A DNA stretch of 64,000 nt, taken from positions 1-64,000 of the forward strand of contig WXFD01000055.1 of NCBI GenBank assembly GCA_009877105.1, written 5' to 3'. The position numbers and the translations under genes were made by a program. Of this stretch, positions 36,186 to 45,824 are shown piece after piece. The notes below the pieces were generated by a model, which saw only the letters and a list, made by a program, of their open reading frames with translations, searched no databases and was not told where the DNA came from. The stretch is from Bacteroidales bacterium (lineage in GTDB: Bacteria; Bacteroidota; Bacteroidia; Bacteroidales; VadinHA17). Positions within the stretch are counted from its first letter, which is position 1. Every line of letters starts with the position of its first letter.

Positions 36186-38285
36186 ATGCCTGTTCACAAA
36201 GAAGAAATTAAAAATCTTAATCTGAAGCGTCAGAAGCTATTGACGATATTATGTAACTATGTGATCCTGTGCATAACCGGGCTCTGGCAGGGATTTCAGA
36301 AATCTTCTGTTTTCTGTATCAGTGTATTTTTTCTTCTACACGCTCTGTTGTTACTGATGGTAAAAGATTCATACAGTCAGGAAAACCTGTCGGAGTCAAT
36401 AGTCTCACTGGCTGAAGAGCAGGCCCGGGATGAAGCAGATCAGGAAGCAGTGTCAGAATATATTGAGAGACTCCATGAACTGAACGAAGATCCCGTAGCA
36501 CTGGACTCTGCAGATGAAAGCAGTCTCGCAAGGCTTTTTTTTCTTACGGGCTTCCAGATCAGGGCGCTTGCCGACTATATTCATTCAACAGGAAAAATCC
36601 TTTCGGTTTATGAGATTGCAAATATTCCCGGATTCAACAGGGAGCTGGCAGATATGATTGCTCCCTTCATCAGGCTGGAATCCACTGTTGCCCGGACCGA
36701 GATTTCCAAAGCCCGTGGCCACACCTTGCTGGCAAATTTCATTGCAAAACACAGACAGGCGGAACAACAGGCAGGTCCCGGTCATAAGATACTTTTAAAG
36801 TACAAATACACCTGCCGGGGAGTAATGGCAGGATTAATCGCAGAAAAAGACAACGGTGAAAGATATTTGTCGGGCTACCCGTTACAACCCGATTTTGTAT
36901 CAGCACATCTGGCCTGGAACGGTCAGGGTATAATCAGAAAGCTCATTATTGGTGATTACAGTGCAAAGTTCGGTATGGGTTCCGCGATCAACACCGGCCT
37001 TCGTACCGGCCTGTCGCTTACATCTCCGGGCAGTCTGTCGGGGATTGATGAGATCAGGCCGTATACCTCAACCAATGAAAACAATTTTTTCAGGGGCAGC
37101 GCAGCAATGCTCAGGTATAAAAAGCTTGCACTGTCATTATTTTATTCAGCAAACAAAATTGATGCATCGATAAAACCCGCAGAAGGGAATCAGTCCTGCT
37201 GCATTGAATCTTTCTATACCTCGGGAATACATAATAACATCACTTCACTTGCAAAGAAGGACGTTGTAACTGAATTCAGCCGCGGGGCTGCTTTCAGCCT
37301 GAATTTCGAGAACGTCACGCTGGGTCTTGTCTGGATAACAACGGGATTTTCACTGCCAGTCAGGAAGACTTTTAAAGATCCGGCTGATCTGTATGACTTC
37401 GAAGGGTTATTCAGTCATACCGGAGCTGTTTATTACAGGGCTTCACTGGGAAGATCATTGCTATCAGGGGAATTTTCGTCGGACAACCGCGGGCGCTTTG
37501 GCCTGGTTCAGGGAATTTCAATGCGCCCGTCCGACAGGTTCAGCCTTAACCTGCTTTACAGGAATTATGATCCCGGATTCAGCCCCTTTCATGGCCTGGG
37601 TCCCTTCAGCACATCATCTGGCGGTAATATTAATGGCATATATGCAAACTTCACTTTCGAAGCTGCCAGGCACCTGTTTTTAAGTGCCGGGTATGACATG
37701 CGAAATTATCCGTGGCTCAGATACAGATGCAGTGCTCCGTCCAGGGGAGCAGTATCAGAGTTAAGGCTAAAATATCTCCCGTCACAAGCCTTGACGGCGG
37801 AAGCTATTTACGGTTACCGGAAATCGGTGGCGGATATCCCGGGAAGTACAGGCATAAAAAAACAAAGGGAATCGACCGCCAGATCGCTGAAAGGATCATT
37901 GAAGTACTCCCCTGCTGAGAATCTTACACTTATCTCACGGATTGGGTTCATCAAGGCTGAGCCTTCAGGAAGCAGGGGAATGTTCCTGATGCAGGACGTT
38001 AACTGGAAATTTATCCGGATCCCTGTCTCAATCTGGTTGAGATACTGCATTTTCAATACAGATGACTGGGAATCGAGGCTGTATGTTTATGAAAACGATC
38101 TTTTGCATAGCTTCAGTATTCCTGCACTCTCCGGTAAAGGGAAACGGGCCTATCTGATGCTGGCCTGGAAGTTCCCGGAACATGGAGATATACGGATCAA
38201 GTACGCTGTTACGGAATTTGAACAAGCGAAAAGCGACGTAAAGCCATCAGGTGAGATAAAGATACAATGCAGGTTGCTATTCTGA
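36186..38285 (+). CDS. Exported helix-hairpin-helix protein with barrel-like C-terminus
   Basis: A 699-residue protein. Its first ~45 residues do not look like a normal signal, and the hydrophobic export segment falls at about 46-62 (ISVFFLLHALLLLMV), so a later start (for example GTG at 36260) is possible. Residues about 100-160 carry a ComEA-like helix-hairpin-helix region (ARLFFLTGFQIRALADYI, then YEIANIPGFNRELADM). HhH units of this kind bind DNA non-specifically in ComEA. The remaining ~500 residues are beta-rich, with a predicted outer-membrane-barrel look (LSLFYSANKIDASI, then FSLNLLYRNYDPGFSP). It ends 11 bases before the convergent recJ. The family occurs in Bacteroidota; its function is not established. 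Confidence 0.75.
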   Translation: MPVHKEEIKNLNLKRQKLLTILCNYVILCITGLWQGFQKSSVFCISVFFLLHALLLLMVKDSYSQENLSESIVSLAEEQARDEADQEAVSEYIERLHELNEDPVALDSADESSLARLFFLTGFQIRALADYIHSTGKILSVYEIANIPGFNRELADMIAPFIRLESTVARTEISKARGHTLLANFIAKHRQAEQQAGPGHKILLKYKYTCRGVMAGLIAEKDNGERYLSGYPLQPDFVSAHLAWNGQGIIRKLIIGDYSAKFGMGSAINTGLRTGLSLTSPGSLSGIDEIRPYTSTNENNFFRGSAAMLRYKKLALSLFYSANKIDASIKPAEGNQSCCIESFYTSGIHNNITSLAKKDVVTEFSRGAAFSLNFENVTLGLVWITTGFSLPVRKTFKDPADLYDFEGLFSHTGAVYYRASLGRSLLSGEFSSDNRGRFGLVQGISMRPSDRFSLNLLYRNYDPGFSPFHGLGPFSTSSGGNINGIYANFTFEAARHLFLSAGYDMRNYPWLRYRCSAPSRGAVSELRLKYLPSQALTAEAIYGYRKSVADIPGSTGIKKQRESTARSLKGSLKYSPAENLTLISRIGFIKAEPSGSRGMFLMQDVNWKFIRIPVSIWLRYCIFNTDDWESRLYVYENDLLHSFSIPALSGKGKRAYLMLAWKFPEHGDIRIKYAVTEFEQAKSDVKPSGEIKIQCRLLF

Positions 38286-38296
38286 TGCCTGACAGA

Positions 38297-40024
38297 TCAA
38301 TATTCTTCCCCTGCCACCTTAATATCCTTAATATTGAGCTGAAGGTTCCGGTTACCCCTGAATTCATTCATTTCCACCGAATAGGCTATATCAAAAGGCA
38401 ACCCTTTCCTGATATGTTCAAAATGATTCGCCTGGCTGAATGCTATGGCTGGAAAGACCTTCGACAGCGCCGAATCCTGGTAAAGCTCGAGCCGGAGATG
38501 TTCTCCGCTTGAGCCGACCATCCTCCCGGTACCGGTATCCAGAATATTCCTGGTTATAAAAACCGGCGACATGTTCTCGGGGCCAAAGGGCTGGAACTTG
38601 TTGAGGGAATTAAAAAAGTCTTCGCTGATTTCGGCAAAGGACAGTTCGGAATCGATAAAAACCCTGGGAACAAGCTGGTCTTCAGTGATTGTGCTATTGA
38701 CATACTGCTCGAATCTTTCCGTAAACGGCTTTATATTCTCCTTCCGCAGCGTAAGGCCTGCAGCAAACATATGACCGCCGAAACTTTCAAGCAGATCACT
38801 GCAGGCTTCTATAGCCTGGTAAAGGTCATAACCCTGTACCGAGCGTGCCGATCCCGTTGCAAAGCCATTTGATTCGGTAAGGATCACCGTCGGCCGGTAA
38901 TATGTTTCAATAAGTCTGGATGCCACGATTCCGATCACACCTTTTTTCCACGACGGGTTAAACAGTACGGTGGTTTTTGCATTGACCGATCTCAGGTCTT
39001 CCGAGATCATGCGCATTGCCTCTGTGGTAATGGTCCGGTCAACATTCCGTCTTTCAATGTTAAAGTTATTGATCTCCTTGCTGATCTCCGTTGCCACCCT
39101 GGTATCATTCGAAATAAGAAGTTCCACTGCCTTGCTTCCGGTCTCCATTCTTCCGGCAGCATTTATCCTGGGTCCGAGTTTGAAAACGACATCCTCTATT
39201 GTCAGAGCCCTGGTTATCTCTGCTTCCCTTATTATTTCCCTGAGGCCGGTACGGGGAGACTCATTGAGCTGTTTCAGCCCGAAATATGCGAGAACCCTGT
39301 TTTCTCCCGTGAGCGGTACAATATCCGAGGCTATGCTCACCGCAACAAGATCGAGATAACCTGAAATCTTGCTGAAGGGAATCCCGTGAACCCTGGAAAA
39401 AGCCTGTATGAGCTTGAAACCCACTCCGCAGCCGGAAAGCTCCTTGTAAGGGTAATTGCATGATCCCTGCTTGGGATCCAGAACAGCAGATGCCTTCGGA
39501 ATAACATCCCCGGGATAATGGTGATCACAGACTATCACATCAAGGCCCTTTGTACGGGCATATTTAACCTTCTCAACTGCCTTTATTCCGCAATCAAGTG
39601 TTATCAGAAGCCTGCAGTTGTTCTGGTAGGCAAAATCAATCCCCTGGAATGAGACTCCATAACCTTCCTTATACCTGTCAGGGATGTAAAAATCCACGTT
39701 TGAATACTGCTCCCTGAGAAAAGAATACATCATGGCCACTGCCGTGATCCCGTCCACATCATAATCACCATAAACCAGGATCCTTTCATTTCTCTTTATT
39801 GCAGTCGATACCCTTTCAACGGCACTGTTCATATCCTTCATCAGGAAGGGATCGTGGAGATAACTCAGATCAGGCTCAAAGAAGGCCTTTGCCTCACCGG
39901 GTGTTTTTATGTTCCTTTGCACCATAAGATTGGCCAGTGCCCGGGATACCCCGACTTCTCCGGCAAGTTTTGCCACGAGGTTATCATCAGCTTTTTCCCT
40001 GATTACCCATCTCTTTTCCATCAT
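38297..40024 (-). CDS. recJ: Single-stranded-DNA exonuclease RecJ
   Basis: A 575-residue RecJ of the DHH phosphoesterase superfamily. It digests single-stranded DNA 5' to 3' in recombination and mismatch repair. The metal-binding DYDVDG is at 87-92, followed by the DHH motif in VCDHH (167-169). A DHHA1 domain follows (GGHMFAAGLTL) and then an OB-like C-terminal region. Length is typical. It starts 6 bases after lipB on the minus strand and converges tightly with the HhH gene. Confidence 0.95.
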   Translation of the reverse strand: MMEKRWVIREKADDNLVAKLAGEVGVSRALANLMVQRNIKTPGEAKAFFEPDLSYLHDPFLMKDMNSAVERVSTAIKRNERILVYGDYDVDGITAVAMMYSFLREQYSNVDFYIPDRYKEGYGVSFQGIDFAYQNNCRLLITLDCGIKAVEKVKYARTKGLDVIVCDHHYPGDVIPKASAVLDPKQGSCNYPYKELSGCGVGFKLIQAFSRVHGIPFSKISGYLDLVAVSIASDIVPLTGENRVLAYFGLKQLNESPRTGLREIIREAEITRALTIEDVVFKLGPRINAAGRMETGSKAVELLISNDTRVATEISKEINNFNIERRNVDRTITTEAMRMISEDLRSVNAKTTVLFNPSWKKGVIGIVASRLIETYYRPTVILTESNGFATGSARSVQGYDLYQAIEACSDLLESFGGHMFAAGLTLRKENIKPFTERFEQYVNSTITEDQLVPRVFIDSELSFAEISEDFFNSLNKFQPFGPENMSPVFITRNILDTGTGRMVGSSGEHLRLELYQDSALSKVFPAIAFSQANHFEHIRKGLPFDIAYSVEMNEFRGNRNLQLNIKDIKVAGEEY

Positions 40025-40030
40025 ACCCTC

Positions 40031-40735
40031 CTAAATCCATTTAAGATCAAATACACTCCCGAGCTTTTCCTTCAGCTGCATCTTAACATTCTCCAGATCC
40101 TGTGGAACTTGCAATTCTTTTTCCAGGGAAGTAACCCCCTTGTCGGTAAATCCGCAGGGATTGATATAACTGAAATAATCAAGATCAGTATTTACGTTAA
40201 ATGCAAATCCGTGCATAGTTACATAACGGCTCGCCCTTACACCTATCGCGCATATTTTCGCGACTTTTGTCCTGATTTTATCCTCAATCCACACACCGGT
40301 GGCACCATTTATCCTTGATCCCTTCAGCCCAAAATATCCCAGAGTTAATATTACTGCTTCCTCAAGTCCGAAAATATAATCCTTAAGGCTGATTTTCATA
40401 ATCTCCAGGTCAAATATCGGATATCCGACAATCTGTCCGGGGCCATGGTATGTGATATCTCCCCCGCGGTTAGTCCGGTAAAATTCTGCATCCCTGGCTT
40501 TCAGCTGAATAAAGTCAATCAGGAGATTATTTTCCGATCCATTCCGTCCAAGCGTGTATACATGCGGATGCTCAACAAAAATCAGAGTGCCGGGATCCTT
40601 TTTTTCAGCTCCTGAAGACTGACTTTGATGACCTGTTTTCCGCCTTACAAGGTTATCAAAGATCTCTTCCTGGTATTTCCAGGTTTCTTTATAACCTTTT
40701 ACTCCAATATCCTGATATTTTACACTATAGCTCAA
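40031..40735 (-). CDS. lipB: Octanoyltransferase
   Basis: A 234-residue LipB, which moves octanoate from acyl-carrier protein to lipoyl domains. The conserved RNRGGDITYHGPGQ-type segment (YRTNRGGDITYHGPGQ) and a catalytic cysteine in YINPCG are present, along with the lysine-bearing KVAKICAIGVRASRY. It follows lipA by 33 bases and precedes recJ. With lipA it gives the complete endogenous lipoate route. Confidence 0.94.
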   Translation of the reverse strand: MSYSVKYQDIGVKGYKETWKYQEEIFDNLVRRKTGHQSQSSGAEKKDPGTLIFVEHPHVYTLGRNGSENNLLIDFIQLKARDAEFYRTNRGGDITYHGPGQIVGYPIFDLEIMKISLKDYIFGLEEAVILTLGYFGLKGSRINGATGVWIEDKIRTKVAKICAIGVRASRYVTMHGFAFNVNTDLDYFSYINPCGFTDKGVTSLEKELQVPQDLENVKMQLKEKLGSVFDLKWI

Positions 40736-40768
40736 TTAATTCCCCCTGGTTTATTATCCACAATATAG

Positions 40769-41629
40769 TCATTTTTGGATAATCCCGATTTGTTTTTCAG
40801 AATGAAAAGAAGATCTCACAAGTGGATGGCATTCAACAAAATCAAAACCCAGGCTCAGTGCATATTTTCTATATTCCGCAAACTTCCCGGGGGTGATGTA
40901 GCCGGCAGGTTCCATAAAATCCGGTCCCGGCTTTAAATACTGCCCCACGGTAATGATCCTGCAGCCTGCTGACTTCAGGTCGTGAATCGTCGTGAATATT
41001 TCATCCTCAGTTTCGCCCAGACCCAGCATAAACCCCGATTTTGATTTCATACCCATATCAGAAATATATTTAATGACTCCCAGGCTCCGGTCATACCTGG
41101 CTTTTGTTCTGATCATGGGGGTAAGGCGCCTTACCGTTTCAATATTATGAGAAATGATATCAGGTTTCTCGTCAATGATCATCTGAAGACAACCGGTATT
41201 GCCGTCAAAATCAGGGATCAGGGCTTCAATTGTGGTGCCCGGATTAAGCTTTTTTATCATTCTGATGGTTTCTGCCCAGAATGATGATCCGCCATCGGGA
41301 AGGTCATCTCGGTCGACAGAGGTGATTACACAATGCCTGAGATTAAGCTTCCCGACGGATTCAGCAAGCCTGCCAGGTTCATCGGGATCAGGAGGAAGGG
41401 GTTTACCGGTTCTGGTTGCACAGAATTTGCACGCCCTTGTACAGATGTCTCCCAGTATCATGAACGTAGCCGTACCTGCATTCCAGCATTCACCAATATT
41501 CGGGCAATTTCCGCTGGTACATATTGTATGGAGGCGATTTGATTCAACAAGCCTTTTCACCCTTGAATAATTCTCGCCGCTTGCTCTCTGCATTTTAAGC
41601 CATTCAGGCAATCTCCTTCTCCGTTCCAT
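40769..41629 (-). CDS. lipA: Lipoyl synthase
   Basis: A 286-residue radical-SAM enzyme that inserts two sulfurs into octanoyl groups on E2 and H proteins. The auxiliary-cluster cysteines are in CTSGNCPNIGEC and the radical-SAM CxxxCxxC is in CTRACKFC. A TTG-initiated frame extends 42 residues upstream to 41755, but the LipA domain begins at MERRRRLPEWL and a -7 element lies 19 bases ahead of this ATG, so I set the start at 41629. Length then matches the family. Confidence 0.93.
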   Translation of the reverse strand: MERRRRLPEWLKMQRASGENYSRVKRLVESNRLHTICTSGNCPNIGECWNAGTATFMILGDICTRACKFCATRTGKPLPPDPDEPGRLAESVGKLNLRHCVITSVDRDDLPDGGSSFWAETIRMIKKLNPGTTIEALIPDFDGNTGCLQMIIDEKPDIISHNIETVRRLTPMIRTKARYDRSLGVIKYISDMGMKSKSGFMLGLGETEDEIFTTIHDLKSAGCRIITVGQYLKPGPDFMEPAGYITPGKFAEYRKYALSLGFDFVECHPLVRSSFHSEKQIGIIQK

Positions 41630-41647
41630 ATCCGCGTTGTTGGTTTC

Positions 41648-41655
41648 CAAAAGTA
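41648..41655 (-). promoter_or_regulatory. lipA promoter -7 element
   Basis: CAAAAGTA on the plus strand reads TACTTTTG on the minus strand, matching TAnnTTTG, about 19 bases before the chosen lipA ATG. A -33 element is not evident. The site supports the shorter start and a lipA-lipB-recJ transcript. Confidence 0.45.
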
Positions 41656-41867
41656 CTAAAAATAAACGCACCCCGCTTTTTCCCTCACTATTCCGATCCA
41701 GCACCCGGATATTGCAGTATGTATTTGCTGCTCCGGCATTGGCAACAGAAGTCAATCATGCCGGGAAAATCTTTAAAACTTAGTGAATCATTGTTGAGAA
41801 GTGAAAAACAATTTAAAATAGCTGTCGTGTTTGCGCAAATACGGATTATTCAGTGTTAAGAAATAAC

Positions 41868-41875
41868 TATATTTG
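41868..41875 (+). promoter_or_regulatory. fucI promoter -7 element
   Basis: TATATTTG matches TAnnTTTG 41 bases ahead of fucI. A second AT-rich copy, ATATTTG, occurs downstream. The -33 element is weak. The 40-base leader could hold a regulator site, but I see no inverted repeat in it. Confidence 0.45.
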
Positions 41876-41916
41876 TTTACCGGCAATATTTGTATTAACT
41901 ATTAAAATCAATAGCA

Positions 41917-43719
41917 ATGGCACAGAAGGAATTCAGTATAAATTACGACTATCAGACGGTAATAGGGGATTTTCCCAAGGTAGGCATCCGCCCGGTAATT
42001 GACGGTCGGGAAAGGGGTATCAGGGAATCGCTTGAAAAGCAGACAATGGATATGGCCAGATCTGCAGCTGCTCTTATCAGTAAAAACCTGCAATATCCCA
42101 ACGGCAAACCTGTTGAATGCGTTATATCTGACACATGCATAGGAGGAGTGGCTGAGGCAGCTGCATGTGCAGAAAAATTCAGGAAGGAAGGAACGGGTCT
42201 CACCCTTACGGTTACCCCCTGCTGGTGTTATGGCAGTGAAACCATCGATATGGATCCCCTCGCCCCCAAGGCTATCTGGGGATTTAACGGAACTGAAAGA
42301 CCAGGTGCAGTGTATCTTGCTGCCGCCCTTGCCGGTCATAATATGAAGGGTCTGCCAGCTTTCAGCATTTACGGGCACGATGTCCAGGACGTGGGAGATC
42401 AGTCAATTCCGGACGATGTCAGGGAAAAGATACTGAGATTTGTCCGTGCCGGCCTTGCAGCTGCTTTCATGAAGGGCAAATCCTATCTGTCGATGGGATC
42501 AGTCTCAATGGGTATTGCAGGCTCCATCGTCAGGGAAGACTTCTTCCAGGAGTATCTTGGCATGCGCAATGAATATGTGGACATGAGCGAATTTACAAGA
42601 AGGCTCAACGAAGAGATATACGACAGGGAAGAATACGAGAAGGCATTTGCCTGGACAAAAAAATACTGCAAGGAAGGTCCCGACCTGAACGAGAAACCAT
42701 CATCCAGGGCAAAAAAAGACAAGGAATGGGAGACTGTCGTTAAAATGACATTAATAGCCCGTGACCTGATGGTTGGAAATCCCTCACTGAAAAAGTCGGG
42801 ATACGGAGAAGAGGCATTGGGCCATAATGCTATCCTTGCAGGTTTCCAGGGACAGCGCCAGTGGACCGATCACATGCCCAACGGTGACTTTCTTGAAGCA
42901 ATTTTATGTTCATCTTTTGACTGGAACGGAATAAGACCGCCATACCTCGTGGCTACAGAAAATGATGCAATGAACGGAGTGCCAATGCTTTTTGGTTATC
43001 TCCTCACCAACACAGCCCAGATGTTTTCCGATATCAGAACTTACTGGAGCCCTGCAGCCATTAAAAGAGTTACCGGGATGAAAACTGAAGGACTTGCAGC
43101 AAACGGTATTATCCACCTTATCAACTCAGGTGCTTCCGCACTCGACTTTTCAGGAAAACAAACCCAGAACGGGGAAGCATGCATCAAACCTTTCTGGGAA
43201 ATTACGGCTGAAGATGCCAAAGCATGCCTCAAAGCAACTCAGTGGTCGCCAGCCAACACAGGCTACTTCAGGGGCGGCGGTTTTTCCTCACAGTTCACCA
43301 CCGTGGATGTAATGCCTATTACAATTTCAAGAGTGAACCTCGTAAAGGGAATCGGACCTGTTCTTCAGCTGGCTGAGGGATGGACCGTCAGTCTTCCCGA
43401 GAAAATGAACAAGATACTTACTGACAGGACCGACCCGGGATGGCCTACAACCTGGTTCAGCCCAAGGCTAACCGGAAAAGGGCCTTTTGCCGATGTGTAT
43501 TCCGTTATGGCCAACTGGGGTGCAAACCACGGATCCTCAAGCTATGGACATATAGGAGCCGACCTTATTACCCTGGCCTCAATCCTCAGAATTCCTGTCT
43601 GTATGCATAATGTGCCCGAAAACCAGATATTCAGGCCAAGCGCATGGAACGCTTTCGGAATGGATAGCGAGGGAGCCGACTACAGGGCTTGCAGTGCTTA
43701 TGGCGCTCTTTATGGCTAG
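41917..43719 (+). CDS. fucI: L-fucose isomerase
   Basis: A 600-residue FucI, converting L-fucose to L-fuculose (and often D-arabinose to D-ribulose) with manganese. Family-wide segments are present: [19 protein letters not shown], then [13 protein letters not shown], then NATEN-type [19 protein letters not shown], then [19 protein letters not shown]. Length fits E. coli FucI (about 591). It is the first gene of a fucose module with a small membrane protein and fucK. No fuculose-phosphate aldolase or fucose permease gene is in the window. Confidence 0.95.
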   Translation: MAQKEFSINYDYQTVIGDFPKVGIRPVIDGRERGIRESLEKQTMDMARSAAALISKNLQYPNGKPVECVISDTCIGGVAEAAACAEKFRKEGTGLTLTVTPCWCYGSETIDMDPLAPKAIWGFNGTERPGAVYLAAALAGHNMKGLPAFSIYGHDVQDVGDQSIPDDVREKILRFVRAGLAAAFMKGKSYLSMGSVSMGIAGSIVREDFFQEYLGMRNEYVDMSEFTRRLNEEIYDREEYEKAFAWTKKYCKEGPDLNEKPSSRAKKDKEWETVVKMTLIARDLMVGNPSLKKSGYGEEALGHNAILAGFQGQRQWTDHMPNGDFLEAILCSSFDWNGIRPPYLVATENDAMNGVPMLFGYLLTNTAQMFSDIRTYWSPAAIKRVTGMKTEGLAANGIIHLINSGASALDFSGKQTQNGEACIKPFWEITAEDAKACLKATQWSPANTGYFRGGGFSSQFTTVDVMPITISRVNLVKGIGPVLQLAEGWTVSLPEKMNKILTDRTDPGWPTTWFSPRLTGKGPFADVYSVMANWGANHGSSSYGHIGADLITLASILRIPVCMHNVPENQIFRPSAWNAFGMDSEGADYRACSAYGALYG

Positions 43720-43882
43720 GCTCCGGTATTGATCACGGTGCAATTGCAACAAAAGACAGGCAATAATTCCGGGATACCCCATGAATACAATAAATCATGA
43801 GGTTGTCGTGGATGATCAGAAATAGTATTAATAACAGCTGTGTTTTCATAACAGCCTGAAAACCTAATAAAAACAGCCGGGA

Positions 43883-44335
43883 ATGGAAGAAAGGGATGAA
43901 GAGAAAAGAATGGTACTAAAATCGGAAACACTCAGACATCTGGATATTACCAGAAAATGGTCAATGTTCATCTCTGTTTTCGGTTTTATCCTCGCAGGAC
44001 TGATCCTGGTACTGGCACTGGCAACAGGTACTTTCCTTACAGCATTCAGGCCTGCTGATTCTGTTCCCGGTTTCCTGGATTTTGCCCTGATGTTTGCAGT
44101 ATTCCTGGCCGGAATCCTGTTTTTCATGACCGTACTCAGCCTGTTCCGCTTTTCAAGATGCACGCGCGATGCAATACAGAACAATGACATAAAAAAACTT
44201 GACAAAGCCATTAAGAACCTTAAGCAGTTTTTCAGATTCGCCGGACTTATACTGATAATCGCCATTGCAATTTACCTGGGCACTCTTATCGGCAAGGGTG
44301 CATCCCTGACCTTCCTGCTGGGGATGCAGGCATAA
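43883..44335 (+). CDS. Small membrane protein, DUF5362-like
   Basis: A 150-residue protein with two central hydrophobic segments (about 29-50 and 64-88) and one near the C-terminus (about 123-140). A short charged helical segment (NNDIKKLDKAIKNLKQFFRF) lies between the last two. This looks like a small Bacteroidota membrane family (possibly DUF5362), which I name only from memory. It lies between fucI and fucK on the same strand, 15 bases ahead of fucK. A transport role is not supported: it is too small and has no transporter motif. Confidence 0.6.
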   Translation: MEERDEEKRMVLKSETLRHLDITRKWSMFISVFGFILAGLILVLALATGTFLTAFRPADSVPGFLDFALMFAVFLAGILFFMTVLSLFRFSRCTRDAIQNNDIKKLDKAIKNLKQFFRFAGLILIIAIAIYLGTLIGKGASLTFLLGMQA

Positions 44336-44350
44336 CAGGAGAAAAAGATT

Positions 44351-45763
44351 ATGAACGAAAAGGATATTGTAATCGTATTTGACTGTGGTGCAACCAACGT
44401 AAGGGCAACCGCAATAAACAGCAAGGGAGAAATCCTTGCCGGCGATTCAAGGATAAACTCACCCAGCCCTGATCCATACTACCCGTCTTACAGGATTTGG
44501 GATGTCAGGGAAATATGGAACAAAATGTGCCAGGCCTCGGAACGGGTCACAGGAAACATAAATCCTGAAAACATTATAGGTGTGACGGTCACCTCATTTG
44601 GTGTCGACGGCACATTTGCCGATAAGGAAGGTAATCTGCTGTATCCGGTGATTTCCTGGCATTGTGATAGAACGGTACCCATAATGGCTAATATTGAAAA
44701 ATATATGCCTCTTTATGAGCTTTATCACGAGGCAGGTGTCCTGCCATTTAACTTCAATACCATAAATAAGCTTATATGGTTCAGGGAAAATAAGCCGGAG
44801 GTGATGGAAAAAGCTCACAGGTTCCTCTTCATGCCATCGATTTTTTCTTTTCTCCTCACGGGTGAAATGGTGAATGACATTACCATGGCAGGAACCTCAA
44901 TGATGAATAATCAGTCTGAAAGAAAATTCTCGGAAAAAATTTTCAACATTATAGGTATTCCGGAAGGATTGATGGGAAAAACCGTCGAACCTGGGACAAT
45001 TATCGGTAAAGTAACCGCCAGGGCATCGGCCGAAACCTGTATCCCGAAGGATACACCCGTAATTGCTACGGGACACGACACCCAGTTCGCAATATTTGGT
45101 TCTGGTGCCGAGAAAAATCAGCCCGTTCTGAGCAGCGGAACATGGGAAATATTAATGGTCCGTGCAGAGGAATTCAAAGCTGACCGCGAGCAACTGTTGT
45201 CAGGCATTACGACTGAACTGGATGCAATCCGGGGTTTATATAACATTGGGAATCAATGGATAGCATCGGGGGTGATAGAGTGGGCACGCAGGACTCTTTA
45301 CAGCGATATAATGGATAATGTCTATGAATTCATGATAGCTGGTGCGGAAAAAGTACCTCACGGCTGTAACGGAGTCAGGGTGAATCCCCGGTTTTATGAA
45401 GAGATAAAGGGCAAGCCGGGGGGGAACATAAGCGGTCTTACCATGGAATCGACCAGGGATGAAATTTACAGGGCACTACTTGAAGCTTTGGCGTTGAGGC
45501 TTGCAGAAGGGAAAAGGGCTCTTGAAGAGGCAGGAGGTTTCAGGGCCGACAGTATAATATGTGTAGGAGGCGGCTCAAAAAACCGGTTATGGAACAAACT
45601 GAAGGCAAGGGCTGCCGGTGTCCCGCTGAAACTAATTGACCAGAAAGAGACCACAGTCCTCGGGGCTTCATTGTTTGTACAGTCAGTATGCGGCAACTAC
45701 TCATCTCCCGAAGAAGCCAGATCTGCCATAAACTACAGGACAGAAATTGTAGAACCTGACTAA
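44351..45763 (+). CDS. fucK: L-fuculokinase
   Basis: A 470-residue FGGY-family sugar kinase, phosphorylating L-fuculose to L-fuculose-1-phosphate. The phosphate-binding DCGATNVRA is at 11-19. FucK-specific segments include FGVDGTFADKEGNLLYPVIS, DITMAGTSMM, then GHDTQFAIFGSGAEKNQPVL and SSGTWEILMVR. The C-terminal ATP-binding VGGGSKNRLWN is present. Rhamnulokinase is a relative, but the FucI neighbour and the FucK-type motifs decide the call. It completes two of the three fucose-breakdown steps. Confidence 0.94.
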   Translation: MNEKDIVIVFDCGATNVRATAINSKGEILAGDSRINSPSPDPYYPSYRIWDVREIWNKMCQASERVTGNINPENIIGVTVTSFGVDGTFADKEGNLLYPVISWHCDRTVPIMANIEKYMPLYELYHEAGVLPFNFNTINKLIWFRENKPEVMEKAHRFLFMPSIFSFLLTGEMVNDITMAGTSMMNNQSERKFSEKIFNIIGIPEGLMGKTVEPGTIIGKVTARASAETCIPKDTPVIATGHDTQFAIFGSGAEKNQPVLSSGTWEILMVRAEEFKADREQLLSGITTELDAIRGLYNIGNQWIASGVIEWARRTLYSDIMDNVYEFMIAGAEKVPHGCNGVRVNPRFYEEIKGKPGGNISGLTMESTRDEIYRALLEALALRLAEGKRALEEAGGFRADSIICVGGGSKNRLWNKLKARAAGVPLKLIDQKETTVLGASLFVQSVCGNYSSPEEARSAINYRTEIVEPD

Positions 45764-45824
45764 CGTGACACCCGGCAACAATCGGCATACAGCAATTAAT
45801 TATCAGAACTGAAAATAAATCAAT

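Noticed and set aside
41630..41755. TTG-extended N-terminus of lipA
   Set aside because: The extra 42 residues lack similarity to LipA and contain a promoter element, so the ATG at 41629 is more likely.
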